From Maricaulis sp. (GTDB taxonomy: Bacteria > Pseudomonadota > Alphaproteobacteria > Caulobacterales > Maricaulaceae): DNA of 64,000 nucleotides. The stretch is taken from NCBI RefSeq assembly GCF_030149235.1, contig NZ_JASBRW010000024.1, positions 1 through 64,000 of the forward strand, written 5' to 3'. The translations under genes were made by a program, and so were the position numbers. Shown one piece after another: positions 21,010 through 30,243 of this stretch (positions are counted from its first letter, which is position 1; each line of letters starts with the position of its first letter). Below the pieces are notes generated by a model, which was given only the letters and a program-made list of their open reading frames with translations, searched no databases and was not told the origin of the DNA.

Positions 21010-21495
21010 ATGACGCTTGAGACGATTGGTTTCGGCGGTGGTTGCCATTGGTGCACAGAGGTGGTGTTTACCGCCTTGAACGGTGTGGCGTCGGTGGAGC
21101 AGGGCTTTATCCGCTCCATCCCGCCCGCCGGCAGCTGGTCCGAGGCGGTACGCATCGGCTTCGATCCCTGCGCCATTGATCTGGCCAGCCTGATCGAGAT
21201 TCATCTGCGCACCCATGCCTCCACCAGCGCACACTCGATGCGAGAAAAATACCGCAGCGCGATCTATACGCTGGATGCGGCCCAGGCAGAGCGAGCAGGG
21301 GTCGTGCTGGAAACGCTTCAGGCCGGGTTCGAAGCGCCGATCATAACGAAGGTCTTGCCGCTCTCGGACTTCAATGCATCGCCGCCGCAGTTCCAGAACT
21401 ATTATGCCAGCAATCCCGAACGCCCCTTCTGCCAGCGCTATATCGACCCGAAGCTGAAGCTGATCCGCGAGCAGTTTGCCAAGCACGCGGCCTGA
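21010..21495 (+). CDS. msrA: Peptide-methionine (S)-S-oxide reductase, variant active site
   Basis: IGFGGGCHWCTEVVFTALNGV (canonical GCFW replaced by GCHWC); HSMREKYRSAIY; FQNYYASNPERPFCQRYIDPKL. Confidence 0.85.
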   Translation: MTLETIGFGGGCHWCTEVVFTALNGVASVEQGFIRSIPPAGSWSEAVRIGFDPCAIDLASLIEIHLRTHASTSAHSMREKYRSAIYTLDAAQAERAGVVLETLQAGFEAPIITKVLPLSDFNASPPQFQNYYASNPERPFCQRYIDPKLKLIREQFAKHAA

Positions 21496-21584
21496 CGCGC
21501 CACACACGCGCGGTTTTCTTTCGCATCCGATTGTCGCGCATGAAATCCGCGCTATACTTCCACGCGGGTACGGGGGGTGTTCTC

Positions 21585-22469
21585 ATGTCAGTTTCGGGTG
21601 TGTTGCGCGGCGTAGCGGCTGTGCTGATTTTTGCGAGCCTGCTTCTCATCGCGGCCAATCTGGCCATGCCAGCGATTATCGGCCTGCTTGACTTGCCGTC
21701 CAGTGCAATGGACCGGTGGACGTTACTTCCACCCGCCGGACTTGCCGGCCTCGCCGCCATCGCCGGCGCCGCTGTCGTGGTGACACTTGAACGCGACGCG
21801 AAAGCGGTTTTACGCATCTTCGCCCTGCTTTTTGCCATCGCAGCGGGCTCCGGCATGCTGATCGCCTCCGAGGACTATAGCCATAGCGTTGGGGGTTATC
21901 TGTCGACCGCTGATCGGCGACCGCTCGATGAGGCGCTCGCGGCGGTGGTTCAAGCAGAAAGCGAACGCGATACGGCGCTCAGGGCGCTTGAGGAGGCGCG
22001 CACGCTTGAGAGCAACCTGCGATCCCGGATACGCAGCATGGCCGAGGCTGGACGCACACACAATCTAATCGCCTCGTTGCGCGTGCCGGGTGAAATGACC
22101 GAGATCACGCTGCAAACACCGGCCGTGATCCAGCCTTTGATCACGCGGGCCGCGGAGCGGGAATGCGTGATTTTCGCAGCCATCCCCAATCAAGTCGGCA
22201 CCGCCACGGTCATCACAACGCACCGTCGCGAGAGCAATGGAAGCTGGCGTGAGCTCGGCTCCAATGACATCCGTCGCAACACCGGCGCACTCGTCCGCGG
22301 CAGCATAAATTCGATTACCATCAACACGATAGGGCCAGACCCGGTGCTTCGTATCACCATCGATAACGCGCATGACGCCGCTGGCGAAGCGGTTGTTCGC
22401 TTTCAGCGCCTGAGGGGTGAATGCCCTGACAGTGAAGTGGGCTTCCAGTTGCTGTTCCCGGAAGAGTAG
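21585..22469 (+). CDS. Hypothetical membrane protein with coiled-coil segment
   Basis: Multiple TM helices at N-terminus, central Glu/Arg-rich heptad region; GGGGGG RBS. Confidence 0.6.
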   Translation: MSVSGVLRGVAAVLIFASLLLIAANLAMPAIIGLLDLPSSAMDRWTLLPPAGLAGLAAIAGAAVVVTLERDAKAVLRIFALLFAIAAGSGMLIASEDYSHSVGGYLSTADRRPLDEALAAVVQAESERDTALRALEEARTLESNLRSRIRSMAEAGRTHNLIASLRVPGEMTEITLQTPAVIQPLITRAAERECVIFAAIPNQVGTATVITTHRRESNGSWRELGSNDIRRNTGALVRGSINSITINTIGPDPVLRITIDNAHDAAGEAVVRFQRLRGECPDSEVGFQLLFPEE

Positions 22470-22475
22470 CGCAAT

Positions 22476-22531
22476 AGCCCGCTGAGTTCCGCTCGGCGGG
22501 CTTGAGCGGAGCGGCCCGGAAGCCGCTCCGC
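22476..22531. terminator. Two tandem GC hairpins between convergent genes
   Basis: AGCCCGC...GCGGGCT (22476-22502) then GCGGAGCGGC-CCGGAA-GCCGCTCCGC (22506-22531); no strong T run. Confidence 0.45.
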
Positions 22532-22541
22532 CCGCAAGGTG

Positions 22542-24368
22542 TTAGCGGCCCAGATAGCCGGCAATGCCGTTGAAACGGGCCCTGTCGGCGTCGCCGGCAG
22601 CCTCTGCTGCGGAGGCGATGGCGGCCATCAGATCGGCATCGCCCGCACCAGCCTCGATCGCAGCACGCAGCGTTGCGGCCATCCCGGCATCGACGGCCTC
22701 GCCACGGACCAGCTGATCGAGATAGGCGTGGGCGACGACAGCCTCATTCGGCCACACGAAACGCTCCTGGACCTGGGTATTGGCCTCGTCGAAGCGGATC
22801 AGATTGGCAGCGGCGATCTCGTTTTCCGTCAGCAGATCGGACGGCGTGAGCTGGAGCACGTCCAGACCGCGCACGATTTCAGCGCCGTAGATGTAGCCAT
22901 TATGCCAGTAGCCCGCCCAGTGACCGCCGAGATAGAGCTCGTCCGCCGACAGCGGACCGCGGTCGAACCAGGCGATCTCGACCGGATTGGCGCTATCGGT
23001 GAAGTCGATCACCGAGAGACCGCCGGAATACCAGCCCTGGACCATGATATCGCGGCCCGGAACCGGGACGAGATTGCCGTTGTGCGCCACGCAATTCTCG
23101 ACGGCCGTCTGATTGCCCGGAATCTTGTAGTAGGACTGACGCTCCAGGCCATCCTCGGTGATGTTGGCAATCACATTGGCGCCCCAGTTTTCCGGGTCTT
23201 CCGGACGGCAGCGCGCACCGAGACCACCGCCCCACTCGTCGGTGAAGACGATCTTGTCGCCGGCATTGTTGAAGATGGCGGCGTGCCAGTAGGCAAAGTT
23301 CGGGTCGGCCATTTCGGAGATGCGCGACGGGTTCACCGGATCGGAGATGTCGAGCAGGATGCCATTACCAGAGCAAGCGCCGGCGGCAATGCCGAGCTCG
23401 GGATAGACATTGATATCGTGACAGTGATTGGTGACGGCCGATTCCTGGCCGCCCTCTTCAATCGCGCCACCCATCCACAGGCCATTGATCTCGCCGGTTT
23501 CGCGGTCGGCGAAGATGCGCGGACGATTGACGATTTCAGCGTTTTCCGGCTCGGTCAGATCAACGCGGATCACGTCGATGGAATACAGCGCGGTTTCCGG
23601 GTTCTCATCCGGCTGACCGGAGGAGCAAATGCCCAGCTCTTCGCCGGACCGCACGCCCGAGGTGGCCGAGTTGTAGATGTAGAGCACATTCTCATCGCTC
23701 GGGTCCGGAACCAGCGTGTGGGTGTGCGAGCCACGGCAGGTCTGAACCGCTGCGACCTGGCGCGGATTGCTCAGATCGGAAATGTCAAAGATCTGCACGC
23801 CGCGGAAACGCTCGTCGCTGACATCACCCTCCACGCCGCCGGTGCCGCAATCGAGACGGCCGCGATTGTCTTCGACGGAACGGAAAACCAGGTCGCCATG
23901 GACACTGACATCACCCTGACCACCCGGACAGACGACCGACAGAATGAGCTCCGGCGCGGCATCGCCAGAGGTCTCGAACACGTTGAAACCGTGCCAATTA
24001 CCCATCACGACACGATTGCCGGTGAAGGCGAGGTCGGTATTGGCAAAGGAGATCGGGCTCGGCGGACGCTCGACCTCTTCGCCGGCCGCCATGGCCTGCC
24101 ACAGGGCGCGCTCGACAGCCGGAGCCCAAAGGGCATTCGGCTGGGCAAAGGCGTCCGGCGTACGCACATGGTGAACGAGCTGCATGTTCGAGGAGGCTTC
24201 CTCGGCATCCCACAGGCCCGGCGCCAGACCTTCACGGGTCTGGGGCACAGCCTCCGCGGTATTGCTCGCGACCGCATTCTCAGCGGACTCTTCGGTCCCA
24301 GTCGTGCAAGCCGCTACCAGGCCCGCCAGGACCAGTATGGATGCGGATGTCTTGAAGTGTTTGATCAT
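22542..24368 (-). CDS. LVIVD-repeat lipoprotein (beta-propeller-like)
   Basis: LAACTTG lipobox; repeated VQIFDISDLSNPRQVA / ILLDISDPVNPSRISEM / LSVIDFTDSANPVEIAWF repeats. Confidence 0.85.
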   Translation of the reverse strand: MIKHFKTSASILVLAGLVAACTTGTEESAENAVASNTAEAVPQTREGLAPGLWDAEEASSNMQLVHHVRTPDAFAQPNALWAPAVERALWQAMAAGEEVERPPSPISFANTDLAFTGNRVVMGNWHGFNVFETSGDAAPELILSVVCPGGQGDVSVHGDLVFRSVEDNRGRLDCGTGGVEGDVSDERFRGVQIFDISDLSNPRQVAAVQTCRGSHTHTLVPDPSDENVLYIYNSATSGVRSGEELGICSSGQPDENPETALYSIDVIRVDLTEPENAEIVNRPRIFADRETGEINGLWMGGAIEEGGQESAVTNHCHDINVYPELGIAAGACSGNGILLDISDPVNPSRISEMADPNFAYWHAAIFNNAGDKIVFTDEWGGGLGARCRPEDPENWGANVIANITEDGLERQSYYKIPGNQTAVENCVAHNGNLVPVPGRDIMVQGWYSGGLSVIDFTDSANPVEIAWFDRGPLSADELYLGGHWAGYWHNGYIYGAEIVRGLDVLQLTPSDLLTENEIAAANLIRFDEANTQVQERFVWPNEAVVAHAYLDQLVRGEAVDAGMAATLRAAIEAGAGDADLMAAIASAAEAAGDADRARFNGIAGYLGR

Positions 24369-24380
24369 AAAGGGCCTCCC

Positions 24381-25172
24381 CTAGCCGAGGTCTGCGAGCA
24401 TCGCCCGCATGCGCATGATTTCAGTGGTTTGATCGGTGATAACGTCGGAAACGAAACCGGACATTTCCGGGTCTTCGGCGCCGCCGGGTTGAGCAAGCAG
24501 GGCGTTGACCATATCGATCGCACCCTGGTGGTGGTGGATCATGCCGGTCAGGTAGAGCCGGTCGAACTCCTCGCCGCTGGCATCGGCCAGCTCGGCCATT
24601 TGCCGCGGTGACAGCATGCCGGGCATGAGCGGTTGGTCCGACAGGTCCGCATAAGGGTCATTATGCCCCATGGCTGCGTGGTCCATCTCGTCATGATTCA
24701 TGGCCGAATGGTCGACCCCGGAGTGGTCGGTTTCGCCGTGATCCATAACGGCGTGGTCCATATTGGCATGATCCATATGGGCATGCTCGGACATGTCCAT
24801 CTCTGTGGATTCCCCGCGCCGGGTCAGCCAGGTCCGCATCATGTCCATTTCCGAGGCCTGGGTCAGAGCGATGCGTTCGGCCATGGCAATGACGCCGGGA
24901 TGTTCAGTACGTCCCTCTACCAGATCACCCATCTCGACCGCCTGGTTATGGTGCACGATCATGTGCTGCATGAAGCGCACATCGGCCGCAATATAGCGGC
25001 TCTGACCGAGCTCCAGGGATTCCTCGCGGCTGATCTGACGCGCCGCCTCGCCGGGCGCACCCGGCTGGAAAATCGGCGCCCTGTCCTGCACGGGCAGGGC
25101 CAGTGCCGGAGCGGCGGAAATATGAAAAGCGATCGCGGCAGCCCCCAAGGCTGCCAGCCCGCAACGCATCAT
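24381..25172 (-). CDS. DUF305 domain protein with His/Met-rich linker
   Basis: RFMQHMIVHHNQAVEMGDLV and LTGMIHHHQGAIDMVNALL DUF305 motifs; MDHANMDHAVMDHGETDHSGVDHSAMNHDEMDHAAMGH linker. Confidence 0.9.
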   Translation of the reverse strand: MMRCGLAALGAAAIAFHISAAPALALPVQDRAPIFQPGAPGEAARQISREESLELGQSRYIAADVRFMQHMIVHHNQAVEMGDLVEGRTEHPGVIAMAERIALTQASEMDMMRTWLTRRGESTEMDMSEHAHMDHANMDHAVMDHGETDHSGVDHSAMNHDEMDHAAMGHNDPYADLSDQPLMPGMLSPRQMAELADASGEEFDRLYLTGMIHHHQGAIDMVNALLAQPGGAEDPEMSGFVSDVITDQTTEIMRMRAMLADLG

Positions 25173-25267
25173 GACTCATCCCTCGCTGGACATCGCCTAC
25201 GCCAAAAGTCGGACGAGACTATACAGCGCAGGCCGTTGCGGACAATGGCGAGGGTTAGACGTAGTTT

Positions 25268-25603
25268 TTAGGGGGATGTTTTACGCGCCTTGAAGGCGGC
25301 CATCTGTTCGTCGCTGGCCGGCGTCTGGTGTTCGGCTTTCCACTGCGCGTAGGGCATGCCGTAGACCCGTTCCCGGGCGTCGTTATCGGAGATATCGACC
25401 CCGGCGTCTCTGGCAGCGGCATGGTACCATTTACCCAGGCAGTTACGGCAGAAATCGGCCAGGATCATCAGATCGATATTCTGCACATCCTTGCGCGCAT
25501 CCAGATGCGCTAGCAGCCGCCGGAAGGCGGCGGCGTCGAGCTGGTCCTGGGTTTCTTGATCAAGGTCTGAATGGTGCACGTCTGTACCTCCCGGACGGCG
25601 CAA
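25268..25603 (-). CDS. DUF1244 family protein
   Basis: AAFRRLLAHLDARKDVQNIDLMILADFCRNCLGKWYHAAARDAG..VYGMPYAQWKAEHQT. Confidence 0.9.
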   Translation of the reverse strand: MRRPGGTDVHHSDLDQETQDQLDAAAFRRLLAHLDARKDVQNIDLMILADFCRNCLGKWYHAAARDAGVDISDNDARERVYGMPYAQWKAEHQTPASDEQMAAFKARKTSP

Positions 25604-25729
25604 TCCTGACGCGCTATAGCCGTATAAATGCTCGCCAGGGTTTCATTTTTGTCTTTAGTTTGAATCGCTTATTGCAATTCCGAGCATCCATAGTAGGGGA
25701 AGGTCCAGGGCAAGATCAGGACTTTCATC

Positions 25730-26590
25730 ATGCGTATTTTCCTCACGGCACTTTGCCTTATCTGGGGCAGCACCGCTTGGGCTCAGAGCTTGAGCCTGGC
25801 AACTTTCAATGTCGAGAGCGATGTGGACACAAGGCCGGAACTCGTGGCGACCGACCTGACTCGGATTGCGCCCCTGCATTTGTGGGCACTGCAGGAGGTC
25901 GAGGATCAGGAAACGCTGGATTTGTTTGTCTCAGCCCTCAATGAGGCAACCGGTCATAGCTATGTCGGCCAGCTGGGCACACGCGGCCATGAATGGGGCG
26001 ATCACCTGGCTTTCATCTATCTGGAAGCCGCTTTCCAGGATGTGTCTATCGTCGAACTAGAAGAAATCGGCGGTTCACGGTGGCCGCTCCTGATGACCGC
26101 GACGAACTGGAGCGGGCAGGAACTGGCGTTCGTCAATGTTCACTTCAACCGCGGCAATGAAACCGTCCGCCAAGGCCAGTCCCGCCGCCTTCGCGAATGG
26201 ATCGAAGCCAATGAGGACCTCGCCATCATCGCGCTCGGTGACTTCAACTTCGACTTCGACTTCCGGGGCGCGAGGCAGGGTGGCAATCGTGCGTTCTCAA
26301 TCTTTGCCCGCGGTGGTGTCGCGTCCTGGCCGCAGCCGATCTGCATGGCCAATGACAATTGCCCGATCACGGGTACGCAGTGCAATCCGCGCTATCAGAA
26401 TATGCTCGATTTTGTCTTCCTTGCGGGCGCCGCGAAGCAATGGAATGCAATCTCGCAACTGGCCTTCCTGGAAGAGAATTACTGCCGACGTGAGGCCGAT
26501 GGTTATGCCGACCACCGGCCCGTCCTGGCTCAGATCGCCCTGCCGCCGCCATCAGCTGCCGATCTGGGACCGGCAGCGGCGCAACGCTAG
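25730..26590 (+). CDS. Secreted endonuclease/exonuclease/phosphatase-family protein
   Basis: Signal peptide; LATFNVES, FVNVHFNRGN, IALGDFNFDF, ADHRPVLAQI EEP motifs. Confidence 0.87.
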   Translation: MRIFLTALCLIWGSTAWAQSLSLATFNVESDVDTRPELVATDLTRIAPLHLWALQEVEDQETLDLFVSALNEATGHSYVGQLGTRGHEWGDHLAFIYLEAAFQDVSIVELEEIGGSRWPLLMTATNWSGQELAFVNVHFNRGNETVRQGQSRRLREWIEANEDLAIIALGDFNFDFDFRGARQGGNRAFSIFARGGVASWPQPICMANDNCPITGTQCNPRYQNMLDFVFLAGAAKQWNAISQLAFLEENYCRREADGYADHRPVLAQIALPPPSAADLGPAAAQR

Positions 26591-27069
26591 CCGTGTTCGC
26601 CCGGCTTCATCTGGGACTGCATGTAGCGCTCTTCGCCGATCTTATCGATCAGGCCCAGCTGGGTCTCGAGGAAGTCGATATGCTCTTCCTCGCTGGCTAG
26701 AATATCGGAGAAGAGCTTGCGCGTGACGAAGTCCTTGACCTCTTCGCAATAGGCCACAGCCTCGATGTAATAAGGGTGGGCCCGCTGCTCGACCTTGAGG
26801 TCAGCTTCCAGGCACTCTTTCAGGGTCTCGCCGATATAGATCTTGGCCAGGTCCTGGACATTCGGCAGACCCTCGAGAAAGAGAATACGCTCAATCAGCG
26901 CATCGGCATGCTTCATCTCATCGATCGATTCGTCGTATTCGATGTCGGCGATCTTGCCGAGGCCCCAGTCCTTGAACATGCGCGCATGCAGGAAATACTG
27001 GTTCACTGCGGCCAGCTCGAGCTTGAGTGCGCCGTTGAGATACTCGATGACTTTGGGATCGCCCTTCAT
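26587..27069 (-). CDS. bfr: Bacterioferritin
   Basis: MKGDPKVIEYLNGALKLELAAVNQYFLHARMFKDWG...DESIDEMKHAD (haem-ligand Met) ...SEEEHIDFLETQL. Confidence 0.96.
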   Translation of the reverse strand: MKGDPKVIEYLNGALKLELAAVNQYFLHARMFKDWGLGKIADIEYDESIDEMKHADALIERILFLEGLPNVQDLAKIYIGETLKECLEADLKVEQRAHPYYIEAVAYCEEVKDFVTRKLFSDILASEEEHIDFLETQLGLIDKIGEERYMQSQMKPGEHG

Positions 27070-27163
27070 AATCGCACGCCTTTCACAACTGCTGCGCGCG
27101 CTAAATTAGGGCGTTCTGAGACAGCGCCAACACTTTTCTTTGCAAGTGGAAATCGCTCGCAGA

Positions 27164-27361
27164 CTAAGCTGCGCTATCGCCTTCGCCAGCGCGCCGGATT
27201 TCAACTGACGAGACGATTTCCGCGACATCCGGGATGCAGCGGCCACATTGCGGACGGGCATCGCAACGCTTGAAGACACAGGCCGCAGAACGCACGTCCG
27301 GCGCGGAAGCCGCGGATTTCAGGTCTTTCTCACGAAGGGCATTGCAGATGCAGATATACAT
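27164..27361 (-). CDS. bfd: Bacterioferritin-associated [2Fe-2S] ferredoxin
   Basis: MYICICNALREKDL...CVFKRCDARPQCGRCIPDV Cys pattern. Confidence 0.88.
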   Translation of the reverse strand: MYICICNALREKDLKSAASAPDVRSAACVFKRCDARPQCGRCIPDVAEIVSSVEIRRAGEGDSAA

Positions 27362-27452
27362 GCTTGGCAGTCACGCGTCAGATGCGAACCAATCTCAGTC
27401 TCATCTTTATGCGCCTCCTGCGAATGACTGTCAACTGCATGATCGTCGCAGA

Positions 27453-28244
27453 TCAGCTGCCGCGCATGATATCGCCGATCGGCCCCAGCACGGAGCCCTC
27501 GCCCTGGCCGGAGCCAGCGACGGGGACATTAGCCAGGATGCGGCCCGCGAGGCGTGAGAACGGCATCGACTGGAGCCAGACTTTTCCAGGACCTTTCAGA
27601 TGGGCGAAGAACACACCCTCCCCGCCGAAGATCATCGACTTGATATTGCCCGCCCGCTCGATCTCGAAATCGACGCTCGCCGTATAGGCCACGACGCAAC
27701 CGGTATCGACATGGATTTCCTCACCGGCTGCCAGCTCGCGCTCGATCAGCGTGCCGCCGGCATGGACGAAACACCAGCCATCGCCCTCCAGGCGCTGCAT
27801 GATGAAACCCTCACCGCCGAACAGGCCGGTCATGATGCGCTTCTGTAGCGCAATCCCGACGGCAACCCCTTTGGCAGCGCACAGGAAACTGTCTTTCTGA
27901 CAGATCAGCTCGCCGCCGACATCGGGAAGGTGGACCGGGATGATCGTCCCCGGGAAAGGTGCCGCGAAAGCCGTGTGTGCCTTGCCCTGCCCCTGATGGG
28001 TGAAGATGGTCATGAACAGGCTTTCGCCGGTCAGAATGCGCTTGCCGGCACCGGCGAGGGCGCCGAGAAACCCTTTATGCTTCTCCGAGCCATCACCCAT
28101 GATGGCGTCCATCTCGACGGCCGGCGTCTTGTACATCATCGAGCCAGCCTCAGCGATCACGCTTTCGCCCGGGTCGAGCTCGACTTCCACGAACTGGATG
28201 TCTTCGCCGACGATTTTGTAATCGATCTCATGAGCGCTGCGCAT
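27453..28244 (-). CDS. AIM24/TIGR00266 family protein
   Basis: IDYKIVGEDIQFVEVELDPGESVIAEAGSMMYKTPAVEM; GGEGFIMQRLEGDGWCFVHAGGTLIERELAAGE. Confidence 0.9.
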   Translation of the reverse strand: MRSAHEIDYKIVGEDIQFVEVELDPGESVIAEAGSMMYKTPAVEMDAIMGDGSEKHKGFLGALAGAGKRILTGESLFMTIFTHQGQGKAHTAFAAPFPGTIIPVHLPDVGGELICQKDSFLCAAKGVAVGIALQKRIMTGLFGGEGFIMQRLEGDGWCFVHAGGTLIERELAAGEEIHVDTGCVVAYTASVDFEIERAGNIKSMIFGGEGVFFAHLKGPGKVWLQSMPFSRLAGRILANVPVAGSGQGEGSVLGPIGDIMRGS

Positions 28245-28316
28245 GATGGCTCTCCGCTTGGTTTGGATTGGGGTGATGGTGACTGAGCCAGTCCGGCAAG
28301 GAAAGCGAAAAACCGC

Positions 28317-28733
28317 TTAAATCGTCTGGATATCCGCAGATTCCGCGGCATCGCGGATCAGGCTCGCCAGATGCACGGGCGCCTCACCCTTTTTGCAACG
28401 GAAGCTCACATTCTTGTCGAGCCGGGCGATATCCTCCGGCAGGTGGACATTGTCGACCGCGATGGAACCGGAAAGCACCAGGAGCGGCGTCTCGCCAATA
28501 CAATCCTGCGCGGTTTCCAGGGTGTCGATCGGATGCGCACTGTCGGGCAGGCGCAAATCCAGCAGAACCAGATCATATTGCTCACGGGAGAGCTTGCGCT
28601 TGGCGTCTTTCAACGTCCGAGCCACCTCAAAGGAAATATCGAAATCCCCGGCTTCACAGACCGCATGCTGAACCAGCATCGCGTCAGCAAAGTCGTCTTC
28701 GACATGCAGCACTTTGAGCGCCTGTCCCGGCAT
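28317..28733 (-). CDS. Stand-alone response regulator (REC domain)
   Basis: KVLHVEDDFADAMLV; YDLVLLDLRLPD; LLVLSGS. Confidence 0.85.
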   Translation of the reverse strand: MPGQALKVLHVEDDFADAMLVQHAVCEAGDFDISFEVARTLKDAKRKLSREQYDLVLLDLRLPDSAHPIDTLETAQDCIGETPLLVLSGSIAVDNVHLPEDIARLDKNVSFRCKKGEAPVHLASLIRDAAESADIQTI

Positions 28734-28745
28734 GATCTCCTCCCT

Positions 28746-28764
28746 CACTCATATGATATGAGTG
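28746..28764. promoter_or_regulatory. Inverted repeat immediately upstream of response regulator gene
   Basis: CACTCATAT-G-ATATGAGTG, 9-bp perfect arms. Confidence 0.5.
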
Positions 28765-28807
28765 TTGCGTTATCGAACTGTTTACAGCGGGAGGAAAGTT
28801 CGACGCT

Positions 28808-29704
28808 TTATGAACCTGTGGGAATTTCGAGCCCGTTGCGCAAGGCAGCGGCGAGTACGGTGTTGCGTAACAGCATGGCGATCGTCATCGGACCGATGCC
28901 GCCAGGGACAGGCGTAATCCAGCCGGCATGACCCACGATCTCATCGAATGCCGCATCCCCGACAAGACGGGTCTTGCCTTCTCCGCGCTCCGGCGCATCG
29001 ATCCGGTTAATCCCGACATCAAGCACACAGGCGCCCGGCTTGACCCAGTCGCCGCGAACCATTTCAGGACGCCCAACAGCGGGAACCAGGATATCCGCCG
29101 TACGCGCCAGTCCCGGCAGGTCGGCCGTGCGCGAATGGGCAATGGTGACGGTGGCGTTCTGTTCAAGGAATAGGAGAGCCGCCGGCTTGCCCACCAGGAT
29201 GGAGCGGCCGATGACGACGACAGACTTGCCAGACAGATCGCCAAGCGCCCGCTTGGCTAGGTCAACACAGCCGGTCGGCGTACAGGGGCGCAGTCCGCGC
29301 TTTCCCAGAACCAGACGCCCGGCGCTGGCCTCGGTCAGGCCATCGACATCCTTGTCCGGATCAATGGTCTCGATCACGGCATTGGCATCGATATGATCGG
29401 GCAGGGGCAATTGAACCAGAATGCCATCAACCTCGGGGTTGGCATTGAGGGTCCGGACAATCTCGATCGTCTCGGCCTCGCTGACATCCGCCGGCTTGCG
29501 GATTTCAATCGAGGTCAGTCCGGCCGCTTCGGTCCGGCGCACCTTATTGCGCACATAGACCTGGCTTGCAGGGTCCTCACCGATCAGCACAACGGCCAGA
29601 CAGGGGGCGCGCCCAAGCTTTCGGGCCAGCTCGGCACCAGCCTCACCCGCCCGCACATCGATTTCAGCGGCGACGGCCTTGCCGTCGATGATTTCAGCAC
29701 TCAT
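28808..29704 (-). CDS. folD: Methylenetetrahydrofolate dehydrogenase/cyclohydrolase
   Basis: VLIGEDPASQVYVRNK; VDGILVQLPLPDHID; PCTPTGCV; VVIGRSILVGKP; DVGINR; TPVPGGIGPMTIAMLLRNTV. Confidence 0.97.
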   Translation of the reverse strand: MSAEIIDGKAVAAEIDVRAGEAGAELARKLGRAPCLAVVLIGEDPASQVYVRNKVRRTEAAGLTSIEIRKPADVSEAETIEIVRTLNANPEVDGILVQLPLPDHIDANAVIETIDPDKDVDGLTEASAGRLVLGKRGLRPCTPTGCVDLAKRALGDLSGKSVVVIGRSILVGKPAALLFLEQNATVTIAHSRTADLPGLARTADILVPAVGRPEMVRGDWVKPGACVLDVGINRIDAPERGEGKTRLVGDAAFDEIVGHAGWITPVPGGIGPMTIAMLLRNTVLAAALRNGLEIPTGS

Positions 29705-29746
29705 TCGCCCTGTCCCTAAGCTTGTGCCTGAATATGCGGTGGTGCC

Positions 29747-30046
29747 TTAAAAAGCGCGCGCCAGTGCCGGAATGATCACGACCTGCAGGAAATAGATGCC
29801 GAACAGGAGGATCAGGGCAGAAAAATCAATGCCACCGATCGGCGGCACGAAACGCCGGATGGGGCTCACCAGCGGCTCTGTGATCGCATTGGTGATCCGC
29901 CAGATCGTTGCGACAAACTGGTTGTGTGTATTGATCACATTGAAATTGATCAGCCAGCTCATCACCACGCCAATGATGATGATCCAGACCAGGAAGTTGA
30001 GGATATAGGCACTGATAAAATAGAGCAGGCTGTCGACGAAAGACAT
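29747..30046 (-). CDS. YggT family membrane protein
   Basis: ITEPLVSPIRRFVPPIGGIDFSALILLFGIYFLQ. Confidence 0.92.
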   Translation of the reverse strand: MSFVDSLLYFISAYILNFLVWIIIIGVVMSWLINFNVINTHNQFVATIWRITNAITEPLVSPIRRFVPPIGGIDFSALILLFGIYFLQVVIIPALARAF

Positions 30047-30243
30047 GCGGAGGTCCTTGCTGCACGATAGTTACCCGGTTCTAGCCCGCCTGACCGGCCA
30101 GCGTCCAGCACTTGCGCTGCGCGCCGCCTTAGGACGGGGCGAGGCCGATAAAAAATGCGCCAGCGCTTCAGCATCAGCCGCTTGAATACAGCCCAAGCCC
30201 CTGTAACGTATGGTCGAAATCATGTTCGCTCGGGGGAGAGGCG

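Noticed and set aside
22539-24611. 690-aa plus-strand ORF
   Set aside because: Antisense shadow of the LVIVD-repeat lipoprotein gene, which has clear signal, repeats and codon pattern; GC-rich genomes produce long antisense ORFs.
27362-27452. Fur/Irr box upstream of bfd
   Set aside because: Only weak resemblance to iron-box consensus on inspection; no clear dyad.
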